Below the pieces are notes generated by a model. The model had not been told where the DNA came from, ran no database searches, and was given only the letters and a program-made list of their open reading frames with translations. Made by a program: the position numbers and the translations under genes. DNA of 12,969 nt from Afipia sp. (GTDB taxonomy: Bacteria > Pseudomonadota > Alphaproteobacteria > Rhizobiales > Xanthobacteraceae), in the NCBI GenBank assembly GCA_026400415.1, contig JAPLPA010000227.1, forward strand, positions 1-12,969. The letters run 5' to 3'. Below are positions 6,456 to 11,646 of the stretch, piece after piece. The first letter of the stretch is position 1. The number at the start of each line of letters is the position of its first letter.

Positions 6456-7390
6456 TGGCCACGTTGCTCATTGCCGAACACGACCACGAGACGCTCAAGG
6501 ATTCCACCAACAAGGCGTTGACCGCAGCATCTGCGCTCGGTGCCGAAGTTCATGTCCTGGTTGCCGGCGGCGGCCAAGGCACCAAAGGCGCTGCAGAAGC
6601 TGCGGCGAAACTGAAAGGCGTTACGAAAGTTTTGCTCTCTGAAAACGCGATTTACGAACACGATCTTGCCGAGCCGTTGGCTGCTTTGATCGTTTCGCTT
6701 GGCGGTTCGTATGATGCCATTGTCGCGCCCGCGACCTCTCGCTTCAAGAACGTGATGCCCCGCGTTGCCGCGCTGCTCGACGTGATGCAGATTTCAGAAA
6801 TCATCAAGGTGGTGTCGCCCGACACGTTTGAGCGCCCGATCTATGCTGGCAATGCGATCCAGACCGTGAAGTCGAAGGACAAGAAGAAAGTCATCACCGT
6901 GCGCACGTCGACATTTGGCGCAGCAGGCGAGGGTGGCAGCGCTTCGGTCGAGACGACAGCCGCGGCAAACGATCCTGGCCTCTCGAGCTTTGTCGGCGAG
7001 GAAGTCGCCAAGAGCGATCGTCCGGAGCTGACATCGGCGAAGATCATTGTGTCCGGTGGACGCGCAATGCAGAGCCGCGAGAACTTCACCAAATATATCG
7101 AGCCGCTCGCCGATAAGCTCGGCGCCGGCGTTGGCGCGTCGCGCGCTGCCGTGGACGCGGGTTACGCGCCGAACGACTGGCAGGTCGGACAGACCGGCAA
7201 GGTCGTCGCGCCGGAGCTTTATATCGCCATCGGCATTTCCGGAGCGATCCAGCATCTCGCCGGCATGAAAGATTCCAAGGTGATCGTCGCAATTAATAAA
7301 GACGAGGACGCGCCAATTTTCCAGGTCGCAGATTTCGGTCTTGTCGCGGATCTTTATCAGGCGGTTCCGGAATTAACTGCGGCGCTTTGA
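6455..7390 (+). CDS. etfA: Electron transfer flavoprotein alpha subunit
   Basis: The FAD-binding subunit of ETF, 311 residues. The N-terminal domain begins MATLLIAEHDHETLK and contains APATSRFKNVMPRVAALLDV at 91-110. The C-terminal FAD domain begins near SGGRAMQS (200-207) and carries GASRAAVDAGYAPNDWQVGQTGKVVAPELY (227-256), SGAIQHLAGM and APIFQVADFGLVADL. By alignment to the human protein from memory, R230 corresponds to R249, T247 to T266 and H267 to H286, the residues that tune and bind the isoalloxazine ring, and all are present. The start codon overlaps the etfB stop. The protein is complete and ends PELTAAL. Confidence 0.97.
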   Translation: MATLLIAEHDHETLKDSTNKALTAASALGAEVHVLVAGGGQGTKGAAEAAAKLKGVTKVLLSENAIYEHDLAEPLAALIVSLGGSYDAIVAPATSRFKNVMPRVAALLDVMQISEIIKVVSPDTFERPIYAGNAIQTVKSKDKKKVITVRTSTFGAAGEGGSASVETTAAANDPGLSSFVGEEVAKSDRPELTSAKIIVSGGRAMQSRENFTKYIEPLADKLGAGVGASRAAVDAGYAPNDWQVGQTGKVVAPELYIAIGISGAIQHLAGMKDSKVIVAINKDEDAPIFQVADFGLVADLYQAVPELTAAL

Positions 7391-7488
7391 CGGCGGCGCG
7401 GGGATAATGAAACGCTGGGCGGTGTTCGACGTAATATAAGATGCGAGCCGCGAGATTTTCCCAGCCGGCTACAAAGAGATCGAAGCAG

Positions 7489-8367
7489 ATGGCGACAATA
7501 AAGACCGTCGGTGTGATTGGGTCGGGCCAGATGGGCAACGGCATCGCGCATGTCGCAGCCCTTGCTGGATTTGATGTTGTCTTGAACGACCTGTCCGCCG
7601 ATCGTCTCAAATCCGCCATGGCGACGATTAACGGCAATCTGACCCGGCAAGTCACGAAGAAAACCATCACTGAAGACGCCCACCAGAAGGCGCTGGCACG
7701 CATCACGTCTTCTGAAAGCCTCGAAGGGCTCGCCGGGTGCGATCTCGTCATCGAGACGGCGGTCGAGAAGGAAGAGGTCAAGCGCAAGATCTTTCACGAT
7801 GTCTGCGCAGTGCTGAAACCGACTGCCATCGTCGCGTCCAATACGTCTTCCATCTCAATCACACGGCTAGCCGCATCGACGGACAGGCCGGAGAAGTTTA
7901 TCGGCATTCATTTCATGAATCCGGTTCCGGTCATGGAATTGGTTGAGCTGATCCGCGGAATTGCGACCGACGACGAGACGTTCGAGGCGTCGCGGGAGTT
8001 TGTCGCCAAGATGGGCAAACAGATTGCCGTCTCGGAAGATTTTCCGGCTTTCATCGTCAATCGCATTCTGCTGCCGATGATCAACGAGGCGATCTACACG
8101 CTTTACGAAGGCGTCGGAAACGTCGAGGCGATCGATGCGGCGATGAAGCTTGGAGCGCATCATCCGATGGGGCCGCTCGAGCTTGCGGATTTCATCGGTC
8201 TCGATACCTGGTTGTCGATCATGCAGGTCCTGCATGAAGGTCTGGCGGATTCTAAATACCGCCCGTGTCCTTTGTTGGTGAAATATGTCGAGGCTGGCTG
8301 GCTGGGACGTAAGTCGCAGCGCGGCTTCTACGATTATCGCGGCGACAAGCCGGTGCCGACGCGCTAG
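7489..8367 (+). CDS. 3-hydroxybutyryl-CoA dehydrogenase
   Basis: An NAD(P)-dependent oxidoreductase that interconverts 3-hydroxybutyryl-CoA (or other short 3-hydroxyacyl-CoAs) and acetoacetyl-CoA, in beta-oxidation and PHB metabolism. It has 292 residues, typical of the single-function type. The Rossmann motif GSGQMG is at 11-16 with D34 at the end of the second strand. The catalytic set matches human HADH: S120 (SNTSS), H141 (GIHFMNP), E153 and N191. The dimerisation domain has HPMGPLELADFIGLDT at 225-240. An upstream ATG at 7441 is in frame, but the ATG at 7489 gives the family start MATIKTVGVIG and has AAGAGA upstream. It follows etfA by 98 bases. Members of this family are called hbd, hbdA or paaH; I leave the symbol blank because sequence alone does not decide. 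Confidence 0.94.
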   Translation: MATIKTVGVIGSGQMGNGIAHVAALAGFDVVLNDLSADRLKSAMATINGNLTRQVTKKTITEDAHQKALARITSSESLEGLAGCDLVIETAVEKEEVKRKIFHDVCAVLKPTAIVASNTSSISITRLAASTDRPEKFIGIHFMNPVPVMELVELIRGIATDDETFEASREFVAKMGKQIAVSEDFPAFIVNRILLPMINEAIYTLYEGVGNVEAIDAAMKLGAHHPMGPLELADFIGLDTWLSIMQVLHEGLADSKYRPCPLLVKYVEAGWLGRKSQRGFYDYRGDKPVPTR

Positions 8368-8371
8368 GTCG

Positions 8372-8400
8372 CTTTAAATTCTTTAACCACTTTGCTTTAA
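8372..8400 (+). repeat. Three CTTTAA repeats upstream of the YjfB-type gene
   Basis: CTTTAA occurs at 8372-8377, 8381-8386 and 8395-8400, within an AT-rich island between hbd and the small motility gene. The spacing is 9 and 14 bases. Function unknown; the clustering may reflect a regulator site or UP-like element. Confidence 0.3.
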
Positions 8401-8435
8401 GCCTGACGCGTTCACCTATCGTGAGTGCGTAATCT

Positions 8436-8624
8436 ATGGATGTGTCGAGTATTGCCGCGAGTCTTGTCGCCATGCAGGCGGGTAACCTTCAGCAGCAGAT
8501 CGCAACCAGCGTTTTGAAGCAGAATATCGATCAGCAGCGATCTGTGCTCCAGCTTCTTCAACCGTCGCCGAGCGTCGCCAACTTAGCTCCGGGCGTTGGC
8601 GGCAACGTCGATATTTCTGCTTAA
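8436..8624 (+). CDS. YjfB-family putative motility protein
   Basis: A 62-residue protein that opens MDVSSIAASLVAMQAGNLQQQIATSVLKQNIDQQ and ends NLAPGVGGNVDISA. This is the pattern of the YjfB 'putative motility protein' family: MDVSSIAS, then a Gln-rich amphipathic helix containing VLKQ.ID.Q, then a Pro/Gly tail ending near NIDxxA. The family takes its name from gene neighbourhoods; no biochemical function is established. No flagellar gene is near it in this window. It has no signal peptide or membrane segment. No good Shine-Dalgarno precedes the ATG at 8436. Its stop codon is only two bases from the stop of the convergent VOC gene. Confidence 0.72.
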   Translation: MDVSSIAASLVAMQAGNLQQQIATSVLKQNIDQQRSVLQLLQPSPSVANLAPGVGGNVDISA

Positions 8625-8626
8625 GA

Positions 8627-8998
8627 TCAGACCGGCGTCATCCAGCCGATACCCGCGCCGCTCGGCTCGAGCAGCATCGCAATTCGCCCAACATTCGGCA
8701 CATCGAAAATCGGCATCATCAGCTTTGCGCCGCTGGCTGCCGCCTTCTTCACGCGGGCATCGACATCGTCCACGGCAAGAAACGGAATCCAGCTTTCGGG
8801 CACATCCTTGAAGCGCTCGGTCAACTCGAACAATCCGGCGACCGGCTGTCCGTCCGCAATCGCGACCCAATAGGTCGTGCCGTCAGGTGTTTTGCTTCCC
8901 TCGAACGTCCAGCCGATGGTCTCTTGGTAGAATTTCTTGGCGCGCTCCGCATTGCGGGTGCGCAATTCGTTCCAGTGAAAATGGCCGTGCGCTGTCAT
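8627..8998 (-). CDS. VOC-superfamily (glyoxalase-like) protein
   Basis: A 123-residue protein of the vicinal oxygen chelate fold, made of two beta-alpha-beta-beta-beta modules. Module one runs from HFHWNELRTRNAERAKKFYQETIGW; module two from WIPFLAVDDVDARVKKAAASGAKLM to the end, IGWMTPV. Proteins of this type include metal-dependent lyases, dioxygenases and resistance proteins; the substrate cannot be told here. H8 and E11 of the first strand are plausible metal ligands. The ATG at 8998 is preceded by AAGGAGT with 6 bases between AGGAG and the codon, which rules out the longer open frame starting at 9148. It is the last gene of the arsR-led operon, 136 bases after the PhnB-like gene. Confidence 0.85.
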   Translation of the reverse strand: MTAHGHFHWNELRTRNAERAKKFYQETIGWTFEGSKTPDGTTYWVAIADGQPVAGLFELTERFKDVPESWIPFLAVDDVDARVKKAAASGAKLMMPIFDVPNVGRIAMLLEPSGAGIGWMTPV

Positions 8999-9134
8999 GG
9001 TGCACTCCTTGGGTTTTGTAATTCGCGACGCGTCTCTCCAGGCAGCGTCAAACACGAGTCGATAAAAATTCTCGCCACGTACGTGCAGCGGGATGACGAA
9101 ACGATCCCGCTCCAAAAAAGCGCGTCGCGCAGCA

Positions 9135-9575
9135 TTAGGCCTGCTCATAGGCCTGCTGCAGCTTGCCGATGTCGAGCTTCGTCATCTGCATGAGAGCCTG
9201 CATGACGTTCTGCGATTTTTTCGGATTTCCGCCGCTCATCATTTTGCCAAGCGCGGCGGGGACGACCTGCCAAGAGAGACCAAATTTATCCTTGAGCCAT
9301 CCACATTGCGATTCCTCGCCGCCGTCCGCGGTCAGCTTATTCCAGAAATAGTCCAACTCTTCCTGGTTCTCGACGCTAATGAAGAAGGAAACCGCCTCGT
9401 TGAATTTGAACCGTGGGCCGCCATTGAGAGCGTTGAATTTCTGCCCTTCGAGTTCAAACGTCGCCATGAAATCATTGACGGTTTCGACCTTTGCATTGGG
9501 AAAGACCGATTTGTAAAAGGCGACAGCTTCAGGGACGTTGTTATCGAACCAGAGGAAAGGTGTGATTGAAGTCAT
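9135..9575 (-). CDS. PhnB-like VOC family protein
   Basis: A 146-residue VOC protein of the PhnB type (Pfam '3-demethylubiquinone-9 3-methyltransferase' family, a name not supported by activity data for such homologues). Diagnostic stretches are ITPFLWFDNNVPEAVAFYKS at 4-23, FMATFELEGQKFNALNGGP, FNEAVSFFISVENQEELDYF, a glycine/cysteine-containing SQCGWLKDKFGLSWQVVP, and LMQMTKLDIGKLQQAYEQ at the C-terminus. The ATG at 9575 is chosen because homologues begin MTSITPFLWFD and AAGGA lies upstream; an in-frame start at 9617 adds 14 unconserved residues. Second from last in the operon. Function unknown. Confidence 0.87.
   Translation of the reverse strand: MTSITPFLWFDNNVPEAVAFYKSVFPNAKVETVNDFMATFELEGQKFNALNGGPRFKFNEAVSFFISVENQEELDYFWNKLTADGGEESQCGWLKDKFGLSWQVVPAALGKMMSGGNPKKSQNVMQALMQMTKLDIGKLQQAYEQA
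9136..9157. repeat. Short tandem repeat over the stop codon of the PhnB-like gene
   Basis: TAGGCCTGCT occurs at 9136-9145 and 9148-9157, a 12-base period with 10 of 12 positions shared. It encodes the final QAYEQA of the protein and most of its TAA stop. Confidence 0.6.
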
Positions 9576-9664
9576 CGGGATGTCCTTGATGGTGGGTGCA
9601 GTTAGCTTGCGCGGCATCGTTTAAGTGGAGGTCGAAAGGGCGCGTGAATGTGGGGCGGGTGACG

Positions 9665-10024
9665 CTATGCGGTCACGATGGTGTCGAAACCGCCGTAGAT
9701 CATACGCTTGCCGTCGAACGGCACATTCTCTGGATTCATCATCGCGGCGAGGCGCGGGTCTTTCATGACCTCCTTGAGTACGGCGTCGCGATGCTTACGG
9801 GATTTGTAGGCGATCCACGAGAACACGACAGTTTCGCCTGTCTTCAGTTTTACGCTGCGCGGAAATGACGTCCACTTGCCCTTCTTCACGTCCTCCGCCA
9901 CGCATTCGCGGTAATCCAGCGCGCCATGTTCGAGCCAAACCTTGCAGGCTTTCTTCGCCATTGCGCGATAAGCGCTCAGCTTTTTCTTCGGCACCGGCAC
10001 GATGAATCCATCGACGTATTGCAT
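9665..10024 (-). CDS. DUF1428 family protein
   Basis: A 119-residue protein of the DUF1428 (YbaA-like) family, an alpha-beta ferredoxin-like dimeric fold with no known activity. The family opening MQYVDGFIVPVPKKKLSAYRAMAKKA is complete, followed by WLEHGALDYRECVAED, the KLKTGETVVFSWIAYKSRKHRD core, and the conserved MMNPENVPFDGKRMIYGGF at the end. GGAAGGAA lies about 6 bases before the ATG at 10024. It starts only 24 bases after the SRPBCC stop and clearly belongs to the same operon; DUF1428, SRPBCC and VOC genes recur together behind ArsR regulators in related genomes, as I recall. Confidence 0.9.
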   Translation of the reverse strand: MQYVDGFIVPVPKKKLSAYRAMAKKACKVWLEHGALDYRECVAEDVKKGKWTSFPRSVKLKTGETVVFSWIAYKSRKHRDAVLKEVMKDPRLAAMMNPENVPFDGKRMIYGGFDTIVTA

Positions 10025-10048
10025 GTGAATTTCCTTCCCTAATTGATT

Positions 10049-10483
10049 TTAAGCGAACAGCCGCTCGAGCTTGTCGAGCGTGCCGGTCCAGCCTCGCTTG
10101 TGGCCGTCGCGTGCAGCCTCATCAAAGAACTTGTCATGCGTGAGGGTAAGAAACGTCATATCGCCCTCCGGCTTCAGGACGACCGTGACCTGCGATTGTC
10201 GTTCAGGAGTCGAATGCCACGCCCAAGTGAAAACGAGCCGCTCGTTTGGCAGCACTTCAAGATATTTGCCGCCGACCTCATGCTGCTCGCCGTCGTCCGT
10301 CTTGAAGCGCACGCGAAACGATCCGCCCACGCGCACATCCATCTGCGCCTCTACGCTGTCGCCGACGGTGTTAGCAGGGCCGAACCAGTGAATTATTTTT
10401 TCGGGGTCCGTCCAGGCAGCGAAGACTTTGGCGGGCGACGCTTTGAGGCGTCTTGCGAGGGTGAGGCTTGGTTGGGCGAGCAT
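10049..10483 (-). CDS. SRPBCC/AHSA1 (START-like) domain protein
   Basis: A 144-residue protein of the AHSA1 branch of the SRPBCC superfamily, a helix-grip fold with a deep hydrophobic ligand cavity. Visible signatures are SLTLARRLKASPAKVFAAWTDPEKIIHWFGP at 6-36, the VGGSFRVRF strand, KYLEVLPNERLVFTW, TFLTLTHDKF, and the C-terminal helix GWTGTLDKLERLF. The ligand is unknown. The ATG at 10483 has a near-perfect Shine-Dalgarno GGAGGA 6 bases upstream, so the longer open frame to 10555 is not used. The first 91 bases lie inside the 3' end of arsR in a different frame. An ArsR-SRPBCC pair of this sort is a common autoregulated unit. Confidence 0.9.
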   Translation of the reverse strand: MLAQPSLTLARRLKASPAKVFAAWTDPEKIIHWFGPANTVGDSVEAQMDVRVGGSFRVRFKTDDGEQHEVGGKYLEVLPNERLVFTWAWHSTPERQSQVTVVLKPEGDMTFLTLTHDKFFDEAARDGHKRGWTGTLDKLERLFA

Positions 10484-10812
10484 GTGTCTTCCTCCACAAA
10501 AGCAGCGAGACGGTCGAGTTGCGCGGACCAGAATCGCTGGTAGCGATTGAGCCATTCCATGGCCTGCTCCATCGGGGCTGCGGTAAGGCGGCAGGTCACT
10601 GTGCGACCGGTCTTGGTGCGCGTGATGAGGCCCGCGTCCGACAGCACATCGAGATGTTTCATCACCGCCGGCAACGACATCGCAAAAGGCTTTGCGAGGT
10701 CGCTAATGGAAACGCTGTCGCGCCCTTCCAGTTGCGACAGCAATGCGCGGCGGGTGGGGTCAGCCACCGCTGCAAAGACACGATCCAGACGATCCGACGA
10801 ATAGTAAACCAT
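10393..10812 (-). CDS. ArsR-family transcriptional regulator
   Basis: A 139-residue winged-helix repressor. It begins MVYYSSDRLDRVFAAVADPTRRALL, the usual ArsR first helices, then ISDLAKPFAMSLPAVMKHLDVLSDAGLI (36-63) as the helix-turn-helix, and a wing RTKTGRTVTCRL (65-76). There is no CVC metal-binding motif, so it is not a classical arsenic sensor but belongs to the SdpR-like type that accompanies SRPBCC proteins. The last 29 or so residues (CSPNQASPSQ...GRTPKK) are low-complexity and encoded by DNA that is also the start of the SRPBCC gene. A strong promoter ends just 7 bases upstream of the ATG and an inverted repeat covers the start codon, so it is probably autorepressed and translated from a leaderless mRNA. 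Confidence 0.92.
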   Translation of the reverse strand: MVYYSSDRLDRVFAAVADPTRRALLSQLEGRDSVSISDLAKPFAMSLPAVMKHLDVLSDAGLITRTKTGRTVTCRLTAAPMEQAMEWLNRYQRFWSAQLDRLAAFVEEDTCSPNQASPSQDASKRRPPKSSLPGRTPKK

Positions 10813-10818
10813 TTGGTT
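10807..10818. promoter_or_regulatory. Candidate ArsR operator on the arsR start codon
   Basis: AACCA-TT-TGGTT is a perfect 5-base inverted repeat. It spans the arsR initiation codon (10812-10810) and starts two bases after the -10 box (10820). A bound dimer would block RNA polymerase, as expected for autorepression. Assignment is by position and symmetry. Confidence 0.6.
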
Positions 10819-10819
10819 A

Positions 10820-10847
10820 AGTATAGCGATGCAGCGAAACGGGTCAA
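10820..10847 (-). promoter_or_regulatory. Strong sigma70-type promoter of the arsR operon
   Basis: On the minus strand TTGACC (10847-10842) is separated by 16 bases from TATACT (10825-10820); each hexamer matches consensus at five of six positions. Transcription should start about 7 bases after the -10 box, near 10813, which is the arsR ATG itself. The -35 lies inside a small hairpin (CGGG/CCCG, 10840-10854) that might also act as a weak tlpA terminator. Confidence 0.6.
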
Positions 10848-10887
10848 GAGCCCGGATTGAATAAATTCGATGAGACGAAGAGCGGCG

Positions 10888-11562
10888 CTATTTTGCGATG
10901 GCGGATTTCAGCAAATTCACTGCGTCATCGCTGGCCCATTCCGCGGGTCCTGCAATATTGGCGATTTCGCAGCCTGAACCATCGATGATGACCGATGTCG
11001 GCATACCTAGCGCCAGATTGGCGCTCTTCAAATCCTGAAACACCTTCGCCTTGTCGTCGTGAAAGTACGCCAGGTGAGTGAGATTTCCGTCTTTCAGAAA
11101 ATTCTTCGGCTTGTCGGGATCGCGGGTGTCGATGTTGATTGCAACGACCTCGAAATCCTTGCTGCCCAGCGTCGTCTGCAGCTTATCGAGTGCCGGCATT
11201 TCCCTGCGGCACGGCACGCACCACGTCGCCCATAGGTTGATGAGAACAGTACGGCCCTTCCATTCCGACAGCTTTCTTGGCTTGCCATCGGCGTCATTGA
11301 AAGCGAGATCCGGAAGCTGGCGGGGTGATGTCGCCATGGTTAACGCGGCAACTTCGCCTTTTGCCAGCGGCGCAATCTTTTTGGCGATATCGACGGCGGC
11401 GGCACAGCTTGTTTGGGCATGCGCATTGCGCGTTAACCCATCGATCCCGTATATCCCCCCAATTCCCGTAATAGACGCTATAATGGCAGCCACAGCGATC
11501 ACCAAGATGCGAAGAAGGTTTCTGCTGGACAGGTCGGATGTCTGCTGATCGGTGTCCGGCAT
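10888..11562 (-). CDS. tlpA: TlpA, membrane-anchored periplasmic thioredoxin-like protein
   Basis: A 224-residue thiol-disulfide oxidoreductase. A short cytoplasmic N-terminus is followed by one hydrophobic segment (about 16-40) acting as signal anchor. The periplasmic thioredoxin fold has active site WCVPC (W114, C115, C118) in LINLWATWCVPCRREMPAL and the cis-proline loop GMPTS at 186-190. C53 and C198 correspond to the second, structural disulfide described for Bradyrhizobium TlpA. The stretches IAPLAKGEVAALTMA, FEVVAINIDTRDPDKPK and EIANIAGPAEWAS are very close to B. japonicum TlpA, which is needed for cytochrome aa3 biogenesis as a reductant in copper-centre assembly. I use the ATG at 11562; the open frame continues to 11736 across the divergent argH and is rejected. 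It is divergent from argH with an 84-base gap. Confidence 0.94.
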   Translation of the reverse strand: MPDTDQQTSDLSSRNLLRILVIAVAAIIASITGIGGIYGIDGLTRNAHAQTSCAAAVDIAKKIAPLAKGEVAALTMATSPRQLPDLAFNDADGKPRKLSEWKGRTVLINLWATWCVPCRREMPALDKLQTTLGSKDFEVVAINIDTRDPDKPKNFLKDGNLTHLAYFHDDKAKVFQDLKSANLALGMPTSVIIDGSGCEIANIAGPAEWASDDAVNLLKSAIAK

Positions 11563-11646
11563 GGAGTTCGTCTTTGCTGATATCGGCGGGGACAGAGTTA
11601 ACGGGCGGCGAGTTAGAAAAGTTTCGGGCCAAGTGTTGAGATTGTC

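Noticed and set aside
7400..7440. Promoter for the 3-hydroxybutyryl-CoA dehydrogenase at TAATAT near 7430
   Set aside because: The hexamer at the right -35 distance is GAAACG, a poor match; co-transcription with etfBA is as likely.
8374..8400. CtrA binding site (TTAA-N7-TTAA) upstream of the YjfB-type gene
   Set aside because: TTAA boxes are present but separated by 5 and 10 bases, not 7, so the consensus is not met.
8999..9148. N-terminal extension of the VOC gene to 9148
   Set aside because: The ATG at 8998 has AAGGAGT at proper spacing and gives a complete VOC domain; the extension resembles no domain.
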